From assembly GCA_021780015.1 (NCBI GenBank), contig JAJXZN010000048.1:1-12063 (forward strand): a stretch of DNA of 12,063 bases. The letters are read 5' to 3'. The first letter of the stretch is position 1, and each line of letters starts with the position of its first letter. The notes beneath the pieces were generated by a model. The model had not been told where the DNA came from, did no database searches, and saw only the letters and a list, made by a program, of their open reading frames with translations. Positions 1 to 7,750 of the stretch are shown here, in pieces. Position numbers and translations under genes: made by a program. This DNA is from Pseudomonadota bacterium. GTDB lineage: Bacteria; Pseudomonadota; Alphaproteobacteria; Rhizobiales; Beijerinckiaceae.

Positions 1-393
1 GAGCACGGTCATGTCCGCCATGCCGCCGTCGCCGTGGCGGGCGTCGAGATAACCGCGAAACAGCGAATATTGTTCGCTCGTCGGCTCGGTCCGCAGCACG
101 GCGGCGATGAGATCGCCATTGGCGCTCAGCACGCGGCGCATGTTGCGCGACGGTTCGAACTCGTCGACCTTTACCCGCACGGAGACACAGGCCCGGCAAT
201 TTTCGCAAGCCGGGCGATAGGCGATGGTCTGCGAGCGGCGAAATCCCGATTGCGTCAGCGTATCGTTCAGCGCCGTCGCGCGGCGGCCGACGAGATGCGT
301 GAAGACCTTGCGCTCTTCCCGTTTCGGCAAATAGGGGCAGGGCGAAGGCGAAGTGAGATAAAATTGCGGCGCGTCGCGCAGTTCTCGCGTCAA
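1..393 (-). CDS. bpt: Aspartate/glutamate leucyltransferase (Bpt), 5' part only
   Basis: The frame encodes the first 131 residues of a Bpt/ATE-family aminoacyl-tRNA-protein transferase and runs off the left edge; the family is usually about 240-250 residues. Bpt moves leucine from Leu-tRNA onto proteins with N-terminal Asp or Glu, marking them for N-end-rule degradation in the cytoplasm. Visible family features are the [14 protein letters not shown] start, the [10 protein letters not shown] segment, the Cys cluster ACENCRAC (Cys63, Cys66, Cys69, with Cys19 upstream) and [13 protein letters not shown] near the edge. The start must be TTG at 393: an in-frame TGA lies four codons upstream, no ATG occurs before residue 85, and a GAGAGG Shine-Dalgarno-like stretch precedes it. 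It lies 96 bp downstream of the RDD gene on the same strand and may be co-transcribed with it. The Bpt rather than ATE assignment rests on remembered similarity to rhizobial Bpt proteins. Confidence 0.9.
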   Translation of the reverse strand, partial: MTRELRDAPQFYLTSPSPCPYLPKREERKVFTHLVGRRATALNDTLTQSGFRRSQTIAYRPACENCRACVSVRVKVDEFEPSRNMRRVLSANGDLIAAVLRTEPTSEQYSLFRGYLDARHGDGGMADMTVL

Positions 394-425
394 ACCTGCC
401 TCTCAGAGCGTCGGTCAGCGGCGTC

Positions 426-445
426 CGGGCTGACGAAGCAGCCCG
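426..445. other. Short perfect hairpin between the RDD gene and bpt
   Basis: Arms CGGGCTG (426-432) and CAGCCCG (439-445) are exact reverse complements around a 6-base loop. Neither strand has a T-run after the stem, so it is not a standard intrinsic terminator. It could modulate RNA stability or read-through from the RDD gene into bpt. Function is unproven. Confidence 0.3.
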
Positions 446-489
446 CAAAGGAAGGCTAACGCCTCCGCCGCCGCGTGCCTAGAAAAATG

Positions 490-966
490 TCAGGCAAAAT
501 TCCGCACGCGGCGGGTCACGACCACGCCGGCGAGCATGTCGTGCAGGCAGCGCTTGTCGTCGGCCAAGAGCGAAACAAGCAGAATCGGCGGAAACATCCA
601 GCTTACGTAGAACAGGACCGCATGGACCGCGGCATAAAGGAACGGCACGCGCGTCCCGTCGGTGCGGCGGATTTCGAGATCCATGAGCTGCATGCCAGGC
701 GTGGCCATCCGCCAGCCGGAGACCGTCAACCCATTGTAGAAGAAGGCGACGAAGGGGAAGAGCGGCGGCAGGAGCACCAATGACAGGCCGAGCGTCGCCA
801 CCAACAGCACCAGCCATAGGACGAAGGCGATCACCGAAACCACGACGAAATCGATGGCGACGGCCAGAATCCGGCGGGTCCGCACACCGGCCAGCGCCTC
901 GGGCGGCAAGGCAAGACTGCGGAAGATCGGCTGCGGCGCGGTCTGGAACTGATCGGTCTGGCTCAT
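490..966 (-). CDS. RDD-domain membrane protein
   Basis: A 158-residue inner-membrane protein of the RDD family. The pattern is visible: RTRRILAVAIDFVV has the Arg and Asp of the first helix, followed by a long hydrophobic stretch (about residues 38-75), a GWRMATPGMQLMDLEI segment matching the family's G-x-TPG-x-x-x motif, a second hydrophobic stretch, and the C-terminal DDKRCLHDMLAGVVVTRR segment. The biochemical role of most RDD proteins is unknown; some have been proposed to act in ion transport. The start at 966 has GGGAG six bases upstream, and the N-terminal 30 residues are a polar tail. The same frame stays open to 1326, but that extension is low-complexity and Arg-rich and is not taken as coding. 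bpt follows on the same strand, an order I recall from other Rhizobiales. Confidence 0.85.
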   Translation of the reverse strand: MSQTDQFQTAPQPIFRSLALPPEALAGVRTRRILAVAIDFVVVSVIAFVLWLVLLVATLGLSLVLLPPLFPFVAFFYNGLTVSGWRMATPGMQLMDLEIRRTDGTRVPFLYAAVHAVLFYVSWMFPPILLVSLLADDKRCLHDMLAGVVVTRRVRNFA

Positions 967-1186
967 CACGGGCTCCCGCTGCGGGATTGGCAGCAAGAAT
1001 GTGGCCCTCGATTCGTCGCAACACAAGGGTGATCGCCGCGATCGGGCACAACCCCGAAGTCGCGCTGGACGCCTAGGCGACGCGGCGAAGCCCGATGCTA
1101 CGGAACATCGGCCTTCCTGCGACGTTCTCGGTTGGGTGCCATTCCGGCGCTCCTGCCCACGAAACGATTTCAACAGGCCGATTTCC

Positions 1187-1918
1187 ATGCAAAAGGTCAA
1201 ATATCGTCTGGTCGATCCGCGGCTTCGTCCCCGGCAAACCCGGCTCGAAGTGCCGGGCTGGGGCGGCAAGAAAGAGCCGCGCGCCGATGGTTCGCAAGAA
1301 TATGCTTGGCATTGCCTCCCGTTCACCGAGGGGGCGCAATACGGGATCGAGATTTTCTATCCGTACGATCACGAGCTCCGCGTGACGATGCGCGGCGGCG
1401 AGCCGGTCTTCGAAGGTGATCTCGGACTGCCGCCGCAGCCGGACATCCTCTGGCCGCCGTTCAGAAACTTCGGGCGCATCTATTACACCTTTCAGCTTCT
1501 GCTCGACCTCAAGGTCGGGCCGGGCTTTGCGGTGCGATTCGAGCCGCATCCGCGATTCTACACGGATACGACGGGCACCGCTCCCATCGCCGTCCCGGCG
1601 CTCATCCGCAATTGGTGGCCGATGACGTTTTTCCTCGTCTTCAAATCGCCGGCGGAAGGGCAGACGCATATCTTCCGCGGCGGTGAACCTTTCGCCCAAG
1701 CGCTCGTCATTCCGGAAGACTGCAAATTGGCGCTTGAGGAAATGACCGCGGAGGAGGCTGCCGAACGAGAAATGCAATCGCGCCGCATCTATAAAAGCCG
1801 CAGCACTTTGTCGGCCGAGACGAAATGGACCTCCGCATCGAATACGGTTTTCGACGGCACCTATCGGCTGATCCTTGGCGCAGCAAAGTCAAAAGGCCGC
1901 CGCTCTTCGAACGAATAG
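1187..1918 (+). CDS. Conserved hypothetical protein, possibly DUF6065-like
   Basis: A 243-residue soluble protein with no signal peptide or clear membrane segment and an unusually high aromatic content. The order of elements reads YAWHCLPFTEGAQYGIEI (39-56), FGRIYYTFQ (95-103), FEPHPRFYTDTTG (118-130), RNWWPMTFFLVFKSP (141-155) and GEPFAQALVIPED (166-178). An upper-case-conserved pattern of this kind, ending in a GEPF motif, resembles what I remember of DUF6065 proteins, but I cannot confirm it. About residues 180-243 are a charged, possibly helical tail. No catalytic motif is evident. The start at 1187 is chosen because coding-like sequence begins there; only a weak AGG lies 9 bases upstream, and the frame is open further back. 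It is divergent from the RDD gene and convergent with the His-rich gene. Confidence 0.75.
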   Translation: MQKVKYRLVDPRLRPRQTRLEVPGWGGKKEPRADGSQEYAWHCLPFTEGAQYGIEIFYPYDHELRVTMRGGEPVFEGDLGLPPQPDILWPPFRNFGRIYYTFQLLLDLKVGPGFAVRFEPHPRFYTDTTGTAPIAVPALIRNWWPMTFFLVFKSPAEGQTHIFRGGEPFAQALVIPEDCKLALEEMTAEEAAEREMQSRRIYKSRSTLSAETKWTSASNTVFDGTYRLILGAAKSKGRRSSNE

Positions 1919-1936
1919 GCTATGGCCGACTGGGTA

Positions 1937-1968
1937 GACGGCATGCCGTTCATGGCCGGCATGCCGTC
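1937..1968. terminator. Perfect 12-bp stem-loop between convergent genes
   Basis: GACGGCATGCCG at 1937-1948 and CGGCATGCCGTC at 1957-1968 are exact reverse complements around the 8-base loop TTCATGGC. The element sits in the 63-bp gap between the 3' ends of the 243-aa gene (+) and the His-rich gene (-), which suits a bidirectional terminator or 3'-end stabiliser. There is no T-tract on either strand. Each arm also contains its own 10-bp palindrome CGGCATGCCG, so a protein-binding site is another possibility. Confidence 0.5.
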
Positions 1969-1981
1969 GCATACATTGCAA

Positions 1982-2299
1982 TCAATAATGATGATGCCAA
2001 TGATGATGCCACCAGTGATGATGGTGATGATGGTGGTGGTGGTGATGATGATATTGGGCGAGCTGTACGTCGGCGTTTTCATCGTTCGCCTGCGTGCTGC
2101 CGCTCGTTAGATCGTCAGCCCGGAGCATCGCGACGGCGTTCGGCACCGGCGCCAGCAGGTCGGCATAGTCCTGCGTCTGCATGACATTATCGAGTTCGGC
2201 GACGGTCGCCGCGTTCACGTGCGCCGTCGTCGTCATCAAGGCTGTCAGGGCGCCCACCGCCGCACCGAAAAGGCCGAGCGTCGTGGTTTTAAAAGGCAT
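1982..2299 (-). CDS. Small secreted protein with His/Trp-rich C-terminal tail
   Basis: A 105-residue protein. Residues 1-30 look like a Sec signal peptide: a Lys at position 4, a hydrophobic core from about 8 to 24, and a likely cleavage near HVNA-A. The mature part has a short Asp/Ala-rich region (about 35-80, including YADLLAPVPNAVAML). It ends in 12 consecutive His (84-95), then WW, HHH, W, HHH and a final Tyr: 18 His in the last 22 residues. Such a tail would bind divalent metals (Ni, Zn, Cu or Co), suggesting periplasmic or surface metal buffering; this is inference. I recall small Rhizobiales proteins with a comparable DLL-x-P-x-PNA segment and His-rich tail but no named function. The start at 2299 has AAGGGAG seven bases upstream; the longer frame to 2335 lacks such support. 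It is divergent from the SulP gene. Confidence 0.75.
   Translation of the reverse strand: MPFKTTTLGLFGAAVGALTALMTTTAHVNAATVAELDNVMQTQDYADLLAPVPNAVAMLRADDLTSGSTQANDENADVQLAQYHHHHHHHHHHHHWWHHHWHHHY
1985..2055. repeat. Imperfect trinucleotide (ATG/GTG) tract encoding the His tail
   Basis: On the plus strand this tract is almost entirely ATG and GTG triplets, read as CAT and CAC on the minus strand, interrupted by CCA triplets that encode Trp. Short triplet repeats are prone to replication slippage, and any whole-triplet change would lengthen or shorten the His tail without breaking the frame. Confidence 0.6.
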
Positions 2300-2580
2300 T
2301 CTGGTTCTCCCTTCCGGCTTAAGTCTCGCAGTCATCCGGGTTGACGGGCGGTTTCGGCCGTCGTGCCCCGTTCAAAAATTGACTAAGCCGCTCGCCAACG
2401 CGGCAACCGAAGCTGAGGTTCCGGCCGGGCGCGCAGGTCGCGATGGCGACGGCTCCTGGCGGGCGCGGCGAGGCATGACTATGTATAAACCCGGTGAGAC
2501 AATTGGCGCGCTTCGCAGGCTTTTGTTAAACCGCTAAGGCTAACCTCTTCTTTCACCAAATATTTCGACTGCCGATCGAC
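2300..2580. other. Divergent intergenic region between His-rich gene and SulP gene
   Basis: These 281 bases must hold the promoters of two divergent genes. The left half is G+C-rich, with one short inverted repeat (GACGG 2343-2347 with CCGTC 2358-2362). The right part has an A/T-rich TATGTATAAA stretch near 2480-2489 that could be a -10 region for the SulP gene, but I see no matching -35. No operator or RNA gene is recognised. Confidence 0.4.
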
Positions 2581-3861
2581 ATGCCTGACGGGACTGCCAC
2601 CGCACATCTTTACCGCCCGAAGCTGATCACCGTCCTGGACGAGGGCTATTCCCTCGATGCCCTCCGCCGCGATGGGCTTGCTGCGCTCACCGTGGCGATC
2701 GTCGCCCTGCCGCTGTCGATGGCGATCGCCGTTGCCTCGGGCGTGTCGCCGGAGCGCGGTCTCTATACGTCGATCATCGGCGGCTTCCTCGTCTCGGCCC
2801 TGGGTGGCAGCCGGTTCCAAATCGGCGGCCCGGCCGGCGCCTTCATCGTCCTCGTCGCCGCCACCGTTGCCAAATTCGGCGTCGAGGGCCTGCTGCTCAC
2901 CGTCCTTCTCTCCGGCGGGTTGTTGACGCTGCTTGGCGCCTTACGGCTCGGCTCGCTGATCCGTCATATTCCCCATCCGGTGACGATCGGCTTCACTGCC
3001 GGCATTGCCGTCACGATCCTCGCGAGCCAGCTCAAGGAGCTGGGCGGCCTCACACTGACCGTCCCGGAGCCGGGCGCGCTGATCCCCAAGCTCGTCGTCT
3101 TGGGCCACGCCCTGTCGACGCTCAACCCCGCGGCTTTGGGCATCGGCCTCGGCTCTGCGGCGCTGATCTTTCTGATCAAGCGCGTGCGGCCGAGTTGGCC
3201 AGGCATGTTGATTGCTGTGACTTTGGCGTCGCTCCTCGGCTGGCTTTTGCATTTGCCGGTCGAGACGATCGGCACGCACTTCGGCGCGCTGCCGCATGGC
3301 CTGCTGCCGCCGGCGCTGCCCAATCTCTCGCCGCATCTCATCGCCGAGGTTTTCCCGGCGGCCCTGTCGTTTACCTTGCTCGGCGGCATCGAGAGCCTGC
3401 TCTCGGCGAAGGTCGCCGACGGTATGACCGGCCGCAAGCACCGCGCCAATATGGAGCTCGTTGCGCAGGGTATCGCCAATATGGCCTCGGCCCTGTTCGG
3501 CGGCATCAGCGTGACCGGCACGATCGCCCGCACCGCGACCAATATCCGCGCCGGCGCCCGCAGCCCCCTGTCGGGGATGATGCACGCGGGCTTTCTTTTG
3601 TCGTTCATGCTGGTGGCGGCGCCGCTTGCGAGCTTCGTGCCTTTATCGGCGCTGGCCGGCGTACTGGTCGTCGTCTGCTGGAACATGGCGGAGAAGGGCG
3701 AATTCCTCCGCCTTCTGCGTCAATGGCAGCCGGCAAGCGTGCTGCTCGTCACGTTCGGCGTGACCCTTTTGAAGGACTTGACCTTCGGCATCGCCGGCGG
3801 CTGCTTGCTGGCGGTGGCCTTCGCGCTCTTCGGCCGCCACATCGCCGAAGAAGGCGAATAG
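2581..3861 (+). CDS. SulP-family (SLC26-type) anion transporter lacking a STAS domain
   Basis: A 426-residue inner-membrane protein made almost entirely of hydrophobic segments. SulP hallmarks are visible: ALPLSMAIAVASGVSPERGLYTS (about 42-64), the following GGSRFQIGGPAGAF segment, FTAGIAVTI (about 138-146) and TGTIARTATNIRAGARSP (about 312-330). Members exchange or import anions such as sulfate, bicarbonate, chloride or C4-dicarboxylates; the substrate cannot be read from sequence. Typical bacterial members have about 550 residues, with a cytoplasmic STAS domain after the last helix. Here the protein stops just after that helix (GRHIAEEGE), and 11 bp later the convergent hemB gene ends, so no STAS sequence remains. 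The start at 2581 is the first ATG after an in-frame stop at 2527; no Shine-Dalgarno is obvious. Confidence 0.88.
   Translation: MPDGTATAHLYRPKLITVLDEGYSLDALRRDGLAALTVAIVALPLSMAIAVASGVSPERGLYTSIIGGFLVSALGGSRFQIGGPAGAFIVLVAATVAKFGVEGLLLTVLLSGGLLTLLGALRLGSLIRHIPHPVTIGFTAGIAVTILASQLKELGGLTLTVPEPGALIPKLVVLGHALSTLNPAALGIGLGSAALIFLIKRVRPSWPGMLIAVTLASLLGWLLHLPVETIGTHFGALPHGLLPPALPNLSPHLIAEVFPAALSFTLLGGIESLLSAKVADGMTGRKHRANMELVAQGIANMASALFGGISVTGTIARTATNIRAGARSPLSGMMHAGFLLSFMLVAAPLASFVPLSALAGVLVVVCWNMAEKGEFLRLLRQWQPASVLLVTFGVTLLKDLTFGIAGGCLLAVAFALFGRHIAEEGE
3827..3851. terminator. Possible 3'-end hairpin inside the SulP gene end, downstream of hemB
   Basis: TCTTCGGC (3827-3834) and GCCGAAGA (3844-3851) form an 8-bp stem with a 9-base loop. 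It lies 21 bases beyond the hemB stop and just before the SulP stop, so it could help end transcription in the minus direction. No T-tract follows and the stem is within coding sequence, so chance is also plausible. Confidence 0.25.
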
Positions 3862-3872
3862 AACAGGCCCGC

Positions 3873-6064
<2,192 letters not shown>

Positions 6065-6068
<4 letters not shown>

Positions 6069-6529
6069 AGTTTTTGACGCGCAGCGAACGCGAGGAGCGC
6101 CCGCCGGAACCAGGCGGCGCGATCAAGCTCGGCGTCAAGCCACAGGCCGCGGCGGCACAAGCCCAATGGGGGCTGATGCTCGTCATCTTCATGCGCGTGC
6201 TGGCAGGCCTGTGGATCTGCCAGGGCTTGGCGGAATGGGCGCTCGTGCTCATGCCGGAGCGATCGGTGCTTGAAGCGTTGCCTGCCGCCATGGCGGCTGC
6301 GGTGATCTTCTTTGCCATCGCCGATCTCGTTGCCGCGGTCGGTCTCTGGCTGGCGACGCCGTGGGGCGGTGCGCTCTGGCTCTTCGCGGCGAGTTCGCAA
6401 ATCTTCATCGCGCTCGCGATCAAGAACTCGATCTCGATGGTTTGGGTTGCGATCGACATGGTTTTGATCGCGCTCTATTTCTTTCTCACGTTCAATGCCG
6501 GGCGCGCCAGCGCGCAATATGCGGAGTGA
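6065..6529 (+). CDS. Small four-helix inner-membrane protein, probably DUF6163
   Basis: A 154-residue protein with a polar N-terminus (1-34, Arg/Glu/Pro-rich) and four predicted membrane segments at about 36-55, 76-97, 100-118 and 122-145. The second to fourth helices include DLVAAVGLWLATPWGGALWLFAAS, resembling what I remember of DUF6163 proteins, which occur close to ldtR in Rhizobiales. No catalytic or ligand motif is seen and the function is unknown. The ATG overlaps the hydrolase stop by ATGA, so its expression is probably coupled to that gene. Its position just upstream of ldtR may hint at an envelope role, but a 451-bp gap separates it from ldtR. Confidence 0.8.
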
Positions 6530-6642
6530 ATTTTACGCCAGCGGCTTTCGTCGAAAAAATTCCGCGCGAAATTAAATGGCTTTTCGGCCGCAATCGCGTT
6601 CATGCTTATCGCATTCTTGCCAATTTTCGCGCAGCCCCGGCC

Positions 6643-6660
6643 GCACACCGCGCGGTGTGC
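6643..6660. terminator. 18-bp perfect palindrome downstream of the small membrane protein
   Basis: GCACACCGCGCGGTGTGC is its own reverse complement. As RNA it folds to a 7-bp stem with a GCGC loop. It lies 113 bases after the membrane-protein stop and has no T-tract, so it may be a weak terminator, an mRNA 3' end, or a dimeric-regulator site. Confidence 0.35.
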
Positions 6661-6850
6661 CATCGCGCGACATAACGCACAGGCTTAACAGGCGCTAAAA
6701 ATCGGCCGCGTGCATTAAGTTTTACAGGCGCTGTTCAGCCAAAGCTCTCTCCGGATCATTTCAATTTGTGGTTTCCGCGTAAGACATTCGTAAGTTAAGA
6801 AAACCGGCGTCCGCCGAGCGGCATCGTAAAAATCGAATTTATTTCAAGAT

Positions 6851-6882
6851 TGATTCACCCCAATCGCTAAACCTCTGATTCA
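6851..6882. promoter_or_regulatory. Candidate operator: two TGATTCA copies upstream of ldtR
   Basis: TGATTCA, a palindrome around a central T, occurs at 6851-6857 and 6876-6882; the second extends to CTGATTCAG (6875-6883). Both copies contain GATTC, a GANTC site that CcrM-type methylases of this class recognise. They lie 99-130 bases before the ldtR start. Autoregulation by LdtR or methylation sensitivity is inference. Confidence 0.3.
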
Positions 6883-6921
6883 GTTTGTTACTTAAACTCG
6901 TTTTCATTGGCGCTACTTATA

Positions 6922-6939
6922 GCTCATTGCTCATTGAGC
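6922..6939. promoter_or_regulatory. Candidate operator: GCTCATT tandem repeat with inverted repeat
   Basis: GCTCATT is repeated in tandem at 6922-6928 and 6929-6935 and followed by GAGC, so the second copy forms the inverted repeat GCTCA-T-TGAGC (6929-6939). It lies 42-59 bases upstream of the ldtR ATG, where a MarR-family dimer could overlap the promoter. Confidence 0.3.
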
Positions 6940-6980
6940 CCGCGGCGTAGAGGAGGCTCGTTGCTTGGAAGGGATGGGTC

Positions 6981-7490
6981 ATGAACAGCGTTTTGAAATC
7001 TGAAGTCATGCCGGCGCGCAGCAACCGAAGCGACGTGAAGCCGGTCTATATCGAGGCGCTCACGCTTGTCGAGCGTCTGCATCGTCGCCTGCTCGACGTC
7101 ATCAAGGATGAGTTCGATCGGCGCGGCCGCTGCGATGTGAATTCCGTGCAGGCGTTGCTGCTCTACAATATCGGCGACAAGGAATTGACCGCCGGCGAAT
7201 TGCGCACGCGCGGCTATTATCTCGGCTCGAATGTTTCTTACAACGTCAAGAAGCTCGTCGAGATGAACTATCTTCATCATGCCCGTTCGCGGCTTGACCG
7301 GCGCTCGGTGCGCATCAGCCTCACGCCGAAGGGCAAAGAGGTGCATGACGTCGTCGCCGCGCTTTACGACAAGCACGTCCAAACGGTCGAGCAGATCGGC
7401 GGCATCTCCGTCGACGAGTTCAGCCGGCTCAACAATTCGCTCAATCGCCTGGAGCGTTTCTGGACCGACCAGATCCGCTTCCGCCTGTAA
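6981..7490 (+). CDS. ldtR: MarR-type winged-helix regulator LdtR
   Basis: A 169-residue cytoplasmic DNA-binding regulator. Family features are an N-terminal dimerisation helix (VKPVYIEALTLVERLHRRLLDVIKDEF, 19-45), a helix-turn-helix with LTAGELRTRGYYLGSNVSYNVKKLVE (69-94), a wing DRRSVRISLTPKG (106-118) and a C-terminal helical part. Its sequence matches what I remember of LdtR, described in Candidatus Liberibacter asiaticus and Sinorhizobium as controlling an L,D-transpeptidase gene and osmotic-stress tolerance. The adjacency to ldtP here agrees. The start at 6981 is supported by GGAAGGG upstream (6967-6973). A strong terminator follows the gene, so ldtR seems to be transcribed separately from ldtP. 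Candidate operators lie upstream of both genes. Confidence 0.93.
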   Translation: MNSVLKSEVMPARSNRSDVKPVYIEALTLVERLHRRLLDVIKDEFDRRGRCDVNSVQALLLYNIGDKELTAGELRTRGYYLGSNVSYNVKKLVEMNYLHHARSRLDRRSVRISLTPKGKEVHDVVAALYDKHVQTVEQIGGISVDEFSRLNNSLNRLERFWTDQIRFRL

Positions 7491-7513
7491 GCTCATCCAA
7501 CGACGCCGCGTTT

Positions 7514-7531
7514 CGGAACGGCCCCGTTCCG
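7514..7531 (+). other. Short hairpin just after ldtR
   Basis: CGGAACG (7514-7520) and CGTTCCG (7525-7531) pair around a GCCC loop. It lies 23 bases after the ldtR stop and directly before the larger terminator stem, so it may add to 3'-end formation. An operator role is possible. Confidence 0.4.
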
Positions 7532-7534
7532 GTG

Positions 7535-7587
7535 AAAAGCGGCGCTCTGGTCCTCCGCGCCGGGGACCGGGGCGCCGCTTTCCTTTT
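7535..7587 (+). terminator. Intrinsic terminator of ldtR
   Basis: AAAGCGGCGC (7536-7545) pairs exactly with GCGCCGCTTT (7572-7581). Next come TCT opposite GGG (one pair, two G-T wobbles) and GGTCC (7549-7553) with GGACC (7564-7568), giving an 18-bp stem with a 10-base loop. A-rich bases precede it and CCTTTT follows. This is the clearest terminator in the window and separates ldtR from ldtP. Confidence 0.8.
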
Positions 7588-7624
7588 GGGCACGCGCCCA
7601 CCCTGGACGCCACAAAAACGCCGC

Positions 7625-7655
7625 CCATTTGGTGCCATTTGGCAGAATGATTTGG
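7625..7655 (+). promoter_or_regulatory. Candidate operator/promoter: repeated ATTTGG upstream of ldtP
   Basis: CCATTTGG occurs at 7625-7632 and 7635-7642, exactly 10 bp apart (one helical turn), with a third ATTTGG at 7650-7655. The cluster lies between the ldtR terminator and the ldtP start, where a regulator such as LdtR would be expected to bind. No clear -35/-10 pair was found. Confidence 0.35.
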
Positions 7656-7739
7656 CTGGGCTTCGGGGTGGGCCAAGGAATGGTCCAAGGGCGCGGGGCC
7701 GCGCCAGGCTCGCCGACGGCGGACGACAGCAGACGGCTT

Positions 7740-7744
7740 GGAGA
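7740..7744 (+). promoter_or_regulatory. Ribosome binding site that decides the ldtP start
   Basis: GGAGA lies six bases before the in-frame TTG at 7751. It is the only good Shine-Dalgarno/start combination in this frame between the ldtR terminator and the signal-peptide core. Confidence 0.55.
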
Positions 7745-7750
7745 CGTGCT

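Larger units (their letters stand above)
6530..6980 (+). other. Long gene-less region upstream of ldtR
   Basis: No credible gene is seen in these 451 bases. The region is more A/T-rich than its neighbours, especially 6780-6930. It holds an 18-bp palindrome (6643-6660), an 11-of-12 direct repeat 36 bp apart (6685-6696 and 6721-6732), two copies of TGATTCA 25 bp apart, and a GCTCATT tandem repeat ending in an inverted repeat (6922-6939). These suggest a complex ldtR control region or an unrecognised small RNA. I cannot place a convincing -35/-10 pair. Confidence 0.6.

Noticed and set aside
1001..1186. Upstream extension of the 243-aa hypothetical gene
   Set aside because: The extra 62 residues are Arg/Asp/Pro-rich and cover the probable divergent promoter region; coding-like sequence begins at ATG 1187.
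6685..6699. CtrA-type site TTAA-N7-TTAA upstream of ldtR
   Set aside because: The second half reads TAAA, and no second site supports it.
7641..7656. Sigma-54-like promoter (TGGCAG ... TTTGGC) before ldtP
   Set aside because: The GG and GC elements are separated by 12 bases instead of the required 10.
7532..7750. GTG 7532 as the ldtP start
   Set aside because: It lies within the ldtR terminator region, has no ribosome binding site, and adds 73 Arg/Gly-rich residues ahead of a clear signal peptide.
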